This document shows positions 55,687 to 64,000 of a stretch of DNA of 64,000 nucleotides, in pieces. The number at the start of each line of letters is the position of its first letter. The stretch's first letter is position 1. A program made the position numbers and the translations under genes. Origin of the DNA: Burkholderia seminalis DSM 23518 (GTDB taxonomy: Bacteria > Pseudomonadota > Gammaproteobacteria > Burkholderiales > Burkholderiaceae); contig NZ_CADFDK010000009.1 in NCBI RefSeq assembly GCF_902832885.1, forward strand, positions 62,001 to 126,000. The letters run 5' to 3'. Below the pieces are notes generated by a model, which did no database searches, was not told the origin of the DNA, and saw only the letters and a list, made by a program, of their open reading frames with translations.

Positions 55687-56895
55687 ATGTCAACGACGAC
55701 GCAAAGGCAATCGACATACGCGATGCGGCAGTCACGCACGCGCTGGCTGTCGCACGTGGCGCTGGCGGCGACCGTGTGCACGCTGAGCGCGTGTGCGCTT
55801 TCACCGGGCATGACGTATCACCCGCCGGCCGAACGCGACGCGAACGCGCGCGTGAGCGCCGACGCATCGGGCGCGGGCGGCCTCGACGGCGTGCAGAACG
55901 TGTCGAGCGAAGACCTGATCGAGATCACACCGGCATTCGTCGAGCAGCAGCATGCGGCACAGCATGCGAACGTCGACGCCGAAATCCGCCAGTTGTTCGG
56001 TACGCCGAAGCCCTACGTGATTGGCCCCGGCGACGTGCTGAACATCGTCGTGTGGGATCACCCCGAACTGAACCTGCCGACGACCCAGACGACGGGCGGC
56101 GGCGATGGCGTGGGCGCGAGTTCGGTCGCGACCGGCTACACGGTGGACGCAAGCGGCAGCGTGCAATTCGCGTATGCCGGCCTCGTGCACGTGGCGGGGC
56201 TGACCGAGGCGCAAGCGCGCGCGGTGCTGACCAAGCGGCTCGGCGAGTACGTGCGCAATCCGCAGATCGCGGTGCGCGTCCAGGCGTATCGCAGCAAGCG
56301 CGTCTATCTCGACGGCGAAGTACGCACTCCGGGGCTGCAGATCGTCAACGACATGCCGATGACGCTGCCCGAGGCAATCGACCGCGCAGGCGGATTTACC
56401 GCGACGGCCGACCGCTCGCAGGTATCAGTGACGCGCGGCGACAAGACCGTGATGGTGAGCCTTCCGGCGATGCTGGCCGCAGGCATCAACCCGACGAACA
56501 TCCTGCTGCGGGACGGTGATCTCGTGCGCGTGCGCGCGGCGAGCGACAGCAAGGTGTTCGTGCTAGGCGAAGTGTCGCGTCCGGCGACGCTGACGCTGAC
56601 CGATGGCCGGATGAGCCTTGGCGAAGCGCTCGGCGACACGGGCGGCGTCAGCCAGTACACCGCGGATGCGCGGCAGGTGTTCGTGGTGCGGCGCGGGCCC
56701 GGCAACCGGCCGCAGGTCTATCACCTCGACGGACGCTCGCCGGCGTCGTTCGCGCTGGCCGACCGGTTCCCGCTCGAGCGCCGCGATGTGGTGTTCGTCG
56801 ACGCGTCGTCGCTGGTGCGCTGGAGCCGCGTCGTCAACTTGCTGATTCCGTCGTCCGCGCAGGGTGCGCTGACGGCCAAGGCCATTTCGCCGTGA
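55687..56895 (+). CDS. Wza-type polysaccharide export lipoprotein
   Basis: 402 residues. A long N-terminal stretch leads to a signal peptide with lipobox LSACA. The polysaccharide-export domain begins with YVIGPGDVLNIVVWDHPEL (about 116-134), followed by SLBB domains (EVRTPGLQIVNDMPMTLPEAI; EVSRPATLTLTDGRMSLGEAL). It forms the octameric outer-membrane pore. GGAAGG lies 5 bases upstream of ATG 55687. It is first in the operon with the tyrosine kinase, 55 bases on. Confidence 0.92.
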   Translation: MSTTTQRQSTYAMRQSRTRWLSHVALAATVCTLSACALSPGMTYHPPAERDANARVSADASGAGGLDGVQNVSSEDLIEITPAFVEQQHAAQHANVDAEIRQLFGTPKPYVIGPGDVLNIVVWDHPELNLPTTQTTGGGDGVGASSVATGYTVDASGSVQFAYAGLVHVAGLTEAQARAVLTKRLGEYVRNPQIAVRVQAYRSKRVYLDGEVRTPGLQIVNDMPMTLPEAIDRAGGFTATADRSQVSVTRGDKTVMVSLPAMLAAGINPTNILLRDGDLVRVRAASDSKVFVLGEVSRPATLTLTDGRMSLGEALGDTGGVSQYTADARQVFVVRRGPGNRPQVYHLDGRSPASFALADRFPLERRDVVFVDASSLVRWSRVVNLLIPSSAQGALTAKAISP

Positions 56896-56950
56896 ACCTC
56901 GTGACGGATCGCATTATCGCGATGCGTCGCGTCTACGGGACCGATCCTGT

Positions 56951-59218
56951 ATGAACGCTCAGACTCTCCCCGACCCGCACGACGGACCCACGTTGCGGCC
57001 GTCCTATCCGTACCGCCGCTACTGGGCCATGCTCCATGGTGGGCGGCGGCTGATTCTGTGCACGGCGCTCGCCGGTGCGCTGGCCGGGACCCTCTATGCG
57101 CTCTGCGCGCGCCCGGTCTACCGGACCGACATCCTGTTTCAGGTCGAGCAGAGCCCGACCGAGTCGAAAACGAACTCGCCGCCCGGCGATCCGTCTTCGG
57201 TGTTCGACCTGAAAACCGATGCATCGACCGAGATCGAGGTGCTGAAATCGCGAGCGGTGATGGCGCGTGCGGTCGACGATACCAATCTGGCCATCGATGC
57301 GCGGCCGCATTACCTGCCGGTCATCGGCTGGCGGCTGGTGAACGCGGCCGACGGGCTGTCGTCGCCGCTGCCCGGCGGTTACGTGTATGGCACGGAGCGC
57401 ATCGACGTCCCGACCTTCGACGTGCCGAAGCGTTTCGTCGGTAAGCGTTTCGCACTCGTCGTCGGCAACGGCGGCACCTATACGCTGCAGCGCACGGGGT
57501 GGCTCGGCAGGAGCGGGCCCGTCTGGCAGGGCAGGATCGGCCAACCACTGCACGTCGAGACACCGCAGGGGCCGCTCGACGTGTTCGTGCGCGAAGTCGC
57601 GGGCGAGCCGGGCGCACGCTTCGACTTGACGCGCTACGGCGACGAAGAGGCGACCGCGTGGCTGCAGAAGAACGCACTGATCTCGGAGCGCGGCAAGCAG
57701 TCGAACATGATCGGCGTGACGCTCGACGGCCCCGATCCCGTGCACGACAGCCGCGTGCTCAATGCGGTCGGCGACGCGTATCTGGCGCAGAACACGCAGC
57801 GCAAGTCCGAAGCGGCCGACAAGCTGATCCGCTTCATGGATGCACAGCTGCCGCAACTGAAGGCGCAACTCGAAAAGGCCGAAAGCCGCTTCAACGCGTT
57901 TCGCGCATCGCACGGCACAGTCAATACGAGCGATGAAGGGCTCGCGTTGCGTCAGCAGTCGGTCGACATCGAGACGCGCGTGCAGACGCTGCAGCAGCGC
58001 CGCGAGGAATTGCTGACGCGGTTCATGCCCAAGCATCCGGCCGTCGTGGCCGTCGATGCGCAGCTCGCCGATGCGCAACACTCGCTCGACACGGTGCGCA
58101 AGCAGATCCAGCAACTGCCGACCGTCGAGCAGGGCGTGCTGCAGCTGCAGCGTGACGTGGCCGTCGATACCGCGCTCTATACGAACCTGCTCAACACGCG
58201 TCAGCAGATGATCCTCGCGCGGGCCAGCAAGACAGGAACGGTGCGCATCGTCGATGCGGCAAGGATCGCCGAGACGCCCACCGGGCCGCATCGCGGGATG
58301 GCCGTGATCGCGTCGTTGCTTCTCGGCCTGCTGGCGGGCGCCGCGATCGTGATCGTGCGACAGCGCGTTGCCGGCACGATCGGTGATGCCGAGGAAATCG
58401 AATGGTCGACGGGCCTGACGGTGTTCGCGGCGGTGCCACACAGCCCGCCGTCTGGACAGAACCCGCCGCCGTCGAAGGCCGCGCGGCGGCGCAACGGGCG
58501 CCAGCCGTCACTGCCGACGGCACCGGAGGGCGCGGCGCTCGAAAGCCTGCGCAATTTCCGCACGGCGCTGCAACTGGCGATGCCCGACGCGCCGAATCGC
58601 ATCGTGCTGATCTCAGGGCCGACGACGGGCGTCGGCAAGTCGTTCGTCGCGGCGAATCTCGCGTCGCTGGCGGGCGCCGCGAAACGGCGCGTGCTGTTGA
58701 TCGACGCGGATCTGCGGAAGGGTTCACTGCACGAGCAGTTCCGCTTCAGTCGTGCGCCGGGCCTGTCGGATGTCGTGGGCGGCACGCACGGGTTCGACCA
58801 GGCGCTCAAGCGCGACGCGATGCCCGGTCTCGATTTCATGCCGATGGGCAACGTCGTGCCCGACCCGGGTGAATTGCTGCTCCAGCCCGCGTTCACCGAA
58901 CTGATCGAGCGCGCCGCGTCACATTACGACATGGTCGTGATCGACGGTCCGCCGCTGCTGCCGGTGGCCGACGCGCTGGTACTTGGGCGCCTGGCCGGAA
59001 CCGTGTTTCTCGTCGCGCGCAGCGGCGTGACGACGCTGACGGAACTCGACGAAAGCGCGCGACGGCTCGAGCACGCGCAAATCGCCGTACGCGGCGTGAT
59101 CCTGAACGACTTCAAGGGCTCGCCGGGGCGGTACGACTACGGTTACACGCATGAGAACACTCATCAGGCCGCATCCGGCTACGCAGGCGTAATGGGCGCG
59201 CGCGGCCCGGCCCGCTGA
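56951..59218 (+). CDS. Wzc-type tyrosine autokinase / chain-length regulator
   Basis: 755 residues. A Wzz domain with TM1 (about 35-55) and a periplasmic coiled part end in TM2 (about 455-475). The cytoplasmic BY-kinase has Walker A SGPTTGVGKSF (about 554-564), Walker A' LLIDADLRK and Walker B MVVIDGPPLL. A C-terminal Tyr cluster (RYDYGYTHENT, further Tyr near 745) is the autophosphorylation tail. Together with Wza it spans the envelope and sets polymer length. No Wzb phosphatase gene is in the window. Confidence 0.93.
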   Translation: MNAQTLPDPHDGPTLRPSYPYRRYWAMLHGGRRLILCTALAGALAGTLYALCARPVYRTDILFQVEQSPTESKTNSPPGDPSSVFDLKTDASTEIEVLKSRAVMARAVDDTNLAIDARPHYLPVIGWRLVNAADGLSSPLPGGYVYGTERIDVPTFDVPKRFVGKRFALVVGNGGTYTLQRTGWLGRSGPVWQGRIGQPLHVETPQGPLDVFVREVAGEPGARFDLTRYGDEEATAWLQKNALISERGKQSNMIGVTLDGPDPVHDSRVLNAVGDAYLAQNTQRKSEAADKLIRFMDAQLPQLKAQLEKAESRFNAFRASHGTVNTSDEGLALRQQSVDIETRVQTLQQRREELLTRFMPKHPAVVAVDAQLADAQHSLDTVRKQIQQLPTVEQGVLQLQRDVAVDTALYTNLLNTRQQMILARASKTGTVRIVDAARIAETPTGPHRGMAVIASLLLGLLAGAAIVIVRQRVAGTIGDAEEIEWSTGLTVFAAVPHSPPSGQNPPPSKAARRRNGRQPSLPTAPEGAALESLRNFRTALQLAMPDAPNRIVLISGPTTGVGKSFVAANLASLAGAAKRRVLLIDADLRKGSLHEQFRFSRAPGLSDVVGGTHGFDQALKRDAMPGLDFMPMGNVVPDPGELLLQPAFTELIERAASHYDMVVIDGPPLLPVADALVLGRLAGTVFLVARSGVTTLTELDESARRLEHAQIAVRGVILNDFKGSPGRYDYGYTHENTHQAASGYAGVMGARGPAR

Positions 59219-59279
59219 GCGGCGGATGCGTGGCGTCGCCCGGCGAGGCGCATGTGCGTGAAGCAATGGAACGGACATC

Positions 59280-60632
59280 ATGAACAAACGAGTGGCGGCC
59301 GGCTCGCGAGCGCGACTGCAGCGGCCGGCGAGGCGCGGCGGAGCGGCGCACACCGGCCGCGCGGCCGGTTACGCAGGTTACTGGTGGGAGGATCCGGCAC
59401 GGCTCGTGCTGCTCTTCATCCTGCCGTTGTACGGGCTGCTTTCGATGAGCCTGCTCGGCGATCAGAAGTCGATCGCGCGCATCTATTTCGACGGGTATTC
59501 CGCGTTTGCGGGCGGCCTGTTCCTGCTGGTGCTGACAGCGGCCGCGTGGTTCGCGACGACCGATGCGCAGGTCCGGAAGGGGCCAGGCGACAGAGCGGCC
59601 GAGCTGTCGCCGCACGTGCTCGATTTCGTGTTCGCGCTCGCGCTGTTCGGCTATCTCGTGATGATGAGCGGCGTGCTTGCACATCCGGCCGTGCTGCTGT
59701 CGTTCCTCACCGGCACGGCGAACACGTTCGAGCTGATCGAACTGAAAGGGCGCGTCACGGGCCTGAGTTCGTTCACGCAGGCTACGGCACCGTTCGTCGC
59801 GCTCTATTTCTACGTATTCAGGACGCCGGTCAAGGGCTTCAACCGCTACAAGGCGTACCTGGCCGTGCTGGTCGTACTGACGCTGTTGCGCAGTTTCATC
59901 TTCGCGGAGCGGCTCGCGATCATCGAGGTTGCGCTGCCGTTCGCGCTGATGGTCGTGCGGTTCCGGCTCGGCCGCAAGCGGCTGCGACTGCTGGCGCTTG
60001 GGCCGTACGCGGCGATCCCGCTGCTGCTCGGCCTGTTCATCGTGAACGAATACAACCGGTCGTGGGAAACCTACTACATCAACATCTACGACAACATCCT
60101 CGATTTCGCACTCGAACGCCTGGGCCTGTACTACTCGACGTCGCTGAACAACGGTGCCGGGATCCTCAACGTGCTCGGCTGGGGCAGCGGGCATCCGATG
60201 TTCACGTTCGACTGGCTGTTGCACTTTCCGCTGATCGGCGCGACGCTCCAGCCGTGGCTCGACTCGGGCGACAGTGTCGACCTGTTCCTGAACAGCTATG
60301 CCGATCCCGAGTTCAACAACCCATCCGGCATCTTCGTCCACTTCTACGAGTGGGGCTGGTTCGGGCTGTTGAACGCGGCGTTCGCCGGCTGGGTGTTCGG
60401 GCGCGGCTACGCGGGGTGGCGTCGCGGGAGCGGATTCTGGTGCTGCGCGCACGCGGTGCTGTACGTGTCTCTGATGGAAATACTGCGGATTCCAAACCTG
60501 TTCAGTGGCCGGGACTTCGTGCCGATCGTGCTGCTGGTCGTCGTGTTCCGATACTTCGTAAAGCGGCCGGAACGGACATCGTCCGTGGCCGTACGCGGCG
60601 CAGCGATCCGGCACACGCCCGACATCGGCTAA
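59280..60632 (+). CDS. Wzy-like exopolysaccharide polymerase
   Basis: 450 residues with about 11-12 membrane helices and a long periplasmic loop (about 255-370, with YYINIYDNILDF and NNPSGIFVHFYEWGWFG) as in O-antigen-type polymerases. It joins repeat units in the periplasm. Identity rests on topology and place in the operon, as Wzy sequences diverge strongly. It follows the kinase gene by 61 bases. Confidence 0.75.
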   Translation: MNKRVAAGSRARLQRPARRGGAAHTGRAAGYAGYWWEDPARLVLLFILPLYGLLSMSLLGDQKSIARIYFDGYSAFAGGLFLLVLTAAAWFATTDAQVRKGPGDRAAELSPHVLDFVFALALFGYLVMMSGVLAHPAVLLSFLTGTANTFELIELKGRVTGLSSFTQATAPFVALYFYVFRTPVKGFNRYKAYLAVLVVLTLLRSFIFAERLAIIEVALPFALMVVRFRLGRKRLRLLALGPYAAIPLLLGLFIVNEYNRSWETYYINIYDNILDFALERLGLYYSTSLNNGAGILNVLGWGSGHPMFTFDWLLHFPLIGATLQPWLDSGDSVDLFLNSYADPEFNNPSGIFVHFYEWGWFGLLNAAFAGWVFGRGYAGWRRGSGFWCCAHAVLYVSLMEILRIPNLFSGRDFVPIVLLVVVFRYFVKRPERTSSVAVRGAAIRHTPDIG

Positions 60633-60740
60633 CTGTCGTCCAGCCCACAGTATTCCGCGGCGAGCGTGCATAGAGTGGAGCTTCTCACGACCATTCGCCA
60701 CGCGCGCGGGCCCGGACGGGGCCGCGGCATCCACCTTTAC

Positions 60741-61799
60741 ATGAATACGACTGCTCGCGAAACCAGCCTGGATGTCGCCCGCGGCGCCGGCATCATTCTT
60801 GTCGTATACGGGCACGTCCTGCGCGGCGCCGTTTCGTCGGGGCTCGTGCCGGCCGGCGTGCCCGATACCGTGTTTGCGTGGACCGACTACGTGATCTACA
60901 CGTTTCACATGCCACTGTTCTTCTTCCTGTCCGGGCTGCACGTCTGCCACTCGTTGCGTGGCGCGCCGAAACGGTTCATCGGATCGAAAGTGCGCACGAT
61001 CGTCTATCCGTACCTGCTGTGGTCGGTCCTGCAAGGCGGCGTGCAGATTGCGATGGCGTCGCGTGGCACCAATCATCCGTTCACGTTCGGAGACCTGCTC
61101 TCGATCGGATGGCGGCCGTTCGCGCAGTTCTGGTTCCTGTACGCGCTGATGCTATGCATGATCGCCGCGTGGCTGTTTGCACGATGGGTGCCGGTGTTCC
61201 CCCAGGTGCCGATGGCGCCGCGCATCCGTGGTGCGCTCCTGGCAAGCGCGGTGCTCGGGCTCGCGATCGGAACGGTGACGCAATGGGGCATCGTGTCGAC
61301 CGCGCTGATGAACTGGCCGTTCTTCGTGGCCGGCGTCGTCGCGTCGCATGCGTTGCCGGGCTGGCTCGAACGCAACAGCCATCCTGCGATGTGCGGGCTG
61401 ACGGCGGTCGCCTTTGTCGCGGCAGTCGCCTTCGCGCACGGCGTCGGAAGCGCGACGAGCATTTGGGCCGTTCCCGCCGCGTTCGCCGGCATCACGCTGA
61501 TGCTGCAGCTTGCATACCGCCATGCAGCGTCGTCCGCGCGTGCCGGCTGGCTCGCGGCGATCGGCTACGCGTCGATGCCGATCTACCTGATGCATATCCT
61601 GGTGATGGCCGGCGTGCGCATCGTGCTGATGCGCGTCGGCGTCGGCAGTCTCGCGACGCACCTCGTGCTCGGTACGCTCGCCGGCGTGGCGGTGCCGATG
61701 ATGGCTTATCTGATTGCGCTGCGCACTGGCACCGCGCGTATCGCCGGCTTTCCGGCGTGGCCTGGGCGCGGCGCGGCTGCGCGTCCGCAACCGGCATGA
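60741..61799 (+). CDS. Acyltransferase family 3 membrane protein
   Basis: 352 residues. It opens with the family pattern SLDVARGAGIILVVYGHVLRG with catalytic-type His in YGH, and about 10 membrane helices follow (TFHMPLFFFLSGLHV). It transfers acetyl or other acyl groups to the polymer or its lipid-linked unit. ATG 60741 fits the family N-terminus; a GTG at 60666 would add 25 residues. It overlaps the next gene by ATGA. Confidence 0.88.
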   Translation: MNTTARETSLDVARGAGIILVVYGHVLRGAVSSGLVPAGVPDTVFAWTDYVIYTFHMPLFFFLSGLHVCHSLRGAPKRFIGSKVRTIVYPYLLWSVLQGGVQIAMASRGTNHPFTFGDLLSIGWRPFAQFWFLYALMLCMIAAWLFARWVPVFPQVPMAPRIRGALLASAVLGLAIGTVTQWGIVSTALMNWPFFVAGVVASHALPGWLERNSHPAMCGLTAVAFVAAVAFAHGVGSATSIWAVPAAFAGITLMLQLAYRHAASSARAGWLAAIGYASMPIYLMHILVMAGVRIVLMRVGVGSLATHLVLGTLAGVAVPMMAYLIALRTGTARIAGFPAWPGRGAAARPQPA

Positions 61800-63076
61800 C
61801 ACGCGTGGGCTTGACTCACAAGACCGGGCGCCGATGCCGTTCCCGTCTTTGCTGTGTGATGCTTGGTATGTGGATGATCACCGGTCCCACCGTCACGGTC
61901 CACGCTGGGACGGCATTTCAAACCGAACAGACGTCGATCGGCTCGGCCGTGCCGGATGCCCGTGTCGCCCCGGCGCCCGACGGCGCCGATCAGGCCGACG
62001 CACTGCAACGCGCGCTGGATGCGCTGCAGCCGGGCCAGCGACTCGTGTTCGCGCCGGGGCGCTACATCGTTGACCGCTCGCTCGTCGTTCGGCAGGCGCA
62101 GGTCGTGCTGTCGGGCTACGGCGCGACGCTGATCGCGACCGTGCCGGACGACCAGACGATCGAGATGCGCGGCACCGGCACGACGATCGCCGGATTCAGG
62201 CTGGTGGGAACGGGTACGACGCGGATGGGCACGCCCGGGTCGACCAAGATCGAAGTGACGGGGCACGACGTGCAGGTGCTCGACAACGCGATCGACGGTG
62301 GTGGTGGCGGCATCTTCGTATTCGGCGGAACGGACGTCGCGATCGTCGGCAACGAGGTGCTGTCGACGCTGGCCGACGGCATCCACATCACGCATGGCGC
62401 GCGTAACGTGCTGGTCAAGGGCAACCTCGTGCGCGGCACCGGCGACGACATGATCGCCGTGGTGAGCTACCAGGGCGACGGCGTGCTCAGCCGCAACGTG
62501 CTGATCACCGGCAACTCGCTCGAAGGTAACGCGTGGGGGCGCGGCATCACGGTGGTCGGCGGTGCCGACGTGACGATCGAGAACAACGTCGTGCGCAACG
62601 TGCAGGTGAGCGCGGGCATTCTCGTCGCGCAGGAGGACAGCTTCCGGACTTACGGCGCGTCCGGCGTGCTGGTCGAGAACAACGAGATTTCGGATATCCA
62701 GAACGCGGCCGTGCGTACCGATCCGCGCCCGCTCACGCAGCAGGCCGCGATCGACGTCAGCACGTGGTCGGGCTCGGTGACGCGCGTGGCCGTGATCGGC
62801 AACCGCGTGTCGCGCGCACGGTTCGCCGGAATTCGCGTGTGGGGAAACGTATCGCAGTACCGGATCGCGGACAACCGCTTCTCCGCGATCGGCGGCATGC
62901 CCGTGCAGGTAGGCGGGGGCGGAGGCTGCCCCTCGGGTGGCGCGCAGGCCGGGTCGTGCGGGGCGCAGGTTGTGCAGCAAGCATTGGCCGACAAGGTCGG
63001 GGCGGACCCCTCGGCGTTGCCGCGCGTGCGTGAAGCGCTCAGGCAGGCGCGCCCGTCGCGGCGCGGCATCGATTGA
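61796..63076 (+). CDS. Periplasmic parallel beta-helix protein of the EPS locus
   Basis: 426 residues. A signal peptide (to about VHAG, 37) is followed by a right-handed beta-helix (about 75-390) of NosD/pectate-lyase type. The segment GDD (216-218) and the surroundings (DGIHIT...YQGD...RGITVVGGADVTIENN...TYG) match the beta-helix protein at 30728-33151. It may cut, epimerise or guide the polymer, as AlgG and AlgK-linked proteins do in alginate systems. Its ATG overlaps the acyltransferase stop. Confidence 0.8.
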   Translation: MTRVGLTHKTGRRCRSRLCCVMLGMWMITGPTVTVHAGTAFQTEQTSIGSAVPDARVAPAPDGADQADALQRALDALQPGQRLVFAPGRYIVDRSLVVRQAQVVLSGYGATLIATVPDDQTIEMRGTGTTIAGFRLVGTGTTRMGTPGSTKIEVTGHDVQVLDNAIDGGGGGIFVFGGTDVAIVGNEVLSTLADGIHITHGARNVLVKGNLVRGTGDDMIAVVSYQGDGVLSRNVLITGNSLEGNAWGRGITVVGGADVTIENNVVRNVQVSAGILVAQEDSFRTYGASGVLVENNEISDIQNAAVRTDPRPLTQQAAIDVSTWSGSVTRVAVIGNRVSRARFAGIRVWGNVSQYRIADNRFSAIGGMPVQVGGGGGCPSGGAQAGSCGAQVVQQALADKVGADPSALPRVREALRQARPSRRGID

Positions 63077-63112
63077 CGACTCGATGCACGCGCCGGCAGG
63101 CGCGGCCTGCGA

Positions 63113-64000
63113 TTAGCGGACGACGTCTCCCTCCACCACTTGCACGTTCGACACCGCGTGCCGTTCCGGCAGCGTGTCGACGACGGGGCGCCCGTACTGG
63201 TCGTCGAAGCGCACGATGTCGTCCTCGCCGAGATAGTTGCCCGACTGCACCTCGATGATTTCCAGCGGAATCCGGCCGGGATTCTCGAGACGATGGACTT
63301 CGCCGACGGCGATGTACGTCGACTCGTTCTCGCTGAGCAGAAAGGTCTCGTTGCCGCGCGTCACCTTCGCGGTGCCGCGCACGACGATCCAGTGCTCGGC
63401 GCGGTGATAGTGCATCTGCAACGACAGCCGCTTGCCCGGTTCGACGACGATCCGCTTCACCTGGAACCGCTCGCCGAGATCGATCGAATCGTAGTGCCCC
63501 CACGGACGCTGCACCTTGCGGTGCTCGCTCGCCTGCGGGCGCCGGTCGCTCTTCAGGCGCGCGACGATGTTCTTCACGCGCTGCACGTCGTGCTTGTTCG
63601 CGACGAGCACCGCGTCGGGCGTTTCGATCACGACGACATCCTTCATCCCGACGCACGCGACGAGACGACCCTCGGAGCGCACGAGGCTGTCCTGCGTGTC
63701 CTCGAACACGATCGGGCCGCGGGCGACGTTGCCGTGATCGTCCTTCGGCATGATTTCCCAGATCGCATCCCACGTGCCGACGTCCGACCAGCCGGCCGAA
63801 AGCGGCACCACGATGCCCTCGATGCCGAGTTCGCTGTGGTCGGCGAGACGCTCCATGACCGCGTAGTCGATCGAGTCGGACGGGCAGGCGTCGAAGGCCG
63901 CCGCGTCGATCCGGAAGAACGGATCCTCGGCGACGCCCGCTCGCCATGCCGACTCGCAGGCCGTGTGGATCTCGGGCGCCAGCGCGCGAATCGCGTTGAG
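63113..64000 (-). CDS. manC: Mannose-1-phosphate guanylyltransferase / mannose-6-phosphate isomerase, 5' end cut off
   Basis: About 295 C-terminal residues of the bifunctional type II enzyme that makes GDP-mannose. The visible part includes the nucleotidyltransferase end (SIDYAVMER, SAGWSDVGTWDAIW) and the cupin isomerase with QRPWGHYDSIDLG, LSLQMHYHRAEHWIVVRGTA and GEVHRLENPG (metal-binding His). The full enzyme is about 470-510 residues, so the N-terminal part lies to the right of the window. It supplies GDP-mannose (or derived sugars) to the EPS and converges on the beta-helix gene with a CGCGCC/GGCGCG hairpin (63087-63102) between them. Confidence 0.93.
   Translation of the reverse strand, partial: LNAIRALAPEIHTACESAWRAGVAEDPFFRIDAAAFDACPSDSIDYAVMERLADHSELGIEGIVVPLSAGWSDVGTWDAIWEIMPKDDHGNVARGPIVFEDTQDSLVRSEGRLVACVGMKDVVVIETPDAVLVANKHDVQRVKNIVARLKSDRRPQASEHRKVQRPWGHYDSIDLGERFQVKRIVVEPGKRLSLQMHYHRAEHWIVVRGTAKVTRGNETFLLSENESTYIAVGEVHRLENPGRIPLEIIEVQSGNYLGEDDIVRFDDQYGRPVVDTLPERHAVSNVQVVEGDVVR

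Overview
The window is high-GC DNA with strong codon-position bias, dense short-spaced operons and gene families typical of Burkholderia, most likely the Burkholderia cepacia complex. This assignment is inferred from gene content: a gsi-type operon, a pcaHG/pcaQ locus, a Bep/cepacian-like exopolysaccharide locus, OmpW and a Gram-negative porin. The mix of accessory catabolic and surface-polymer genes suggests a secondary replicon, but nothing in the sequence proves that. I saw no tRNA, rRNA, CRISPR array, insertion sequence or replication origin.

Region 1 (1-4733, minus strand) is a sugar-uptake operon: an MFS hexuronate-type permease, a GH31 glycosidase and a general porin cut by the left edge. 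Region 2 (5202-14548, plus strand) is a compact peptide-salvage operon. It has an RpiR/SIS regulator, an isoaspartyl peptidase, a complete GsiABCD-type ABC importer, a DmpA-type P1 aminopeptidase and a DppA-type M55 D-aminopeptidase. Most junctions overlap or are very short, and two RpiR-like operators lie in front. Region 3 (14584-20794) holds a divergent hydrolase/AraC pair, then protocatechuate 3,4-dioxygenase (pcaHG) and its activator PcaQ. Two small genes separate pcaH from pcaQ, and both have the same PcaQ-type operator. Region 4 (20887-30603) has a RelE/Xre toxin-antitoxin pair with a perfect operator, an amino-acid permease, a 1488-residue Lhr helicase, a YdjM-like membrane hydrolase and gamma-glutamyltranspeptidase.

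Region 5 (30728-35355) includes a compositionally foreign tailspike-like beta-helix protein with inserted repeats, and a haloalkane-dehalogenase-like hydrolase divergent from an HxlR regulator. Three copies of a 17-bp operator lie between the last two. Region 6 (35569-43811) is the most notable system. Two small double-glycine-leader peptides sit beside a complete type I export machine (C39-peptidase ABC transporter, HlyD-type adaptor, divergent TolC), together with an LpxL-like acyltransferase and an OmpW-family protein with a long N-terminal extension. It looks like an undescribed bacteriocin or secreted-peptide locus.

Region 7 (43900-49808) holds PPK2 kinase, YigZ, a LysR/DUF4865 divergent pair with a coupled 40-residue membrane peptide, and a secreted GH3 glucosidase. 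Region 8 (50259-64000) is a Wzx/Wzy-type exopolysaccharide locus: glycosyltransferase, flippase, double alpha/beta hydrolase, Wza-type exporter, Wzc-type tyrosine kinase, polymerase, acyltransferase, periplasmic beta-helix protein and GDP-mannose synthesis (ManC, cut by the right edge). The beta-helix protein of this locus shares a clear module with the foreign-looking protein of region 5.
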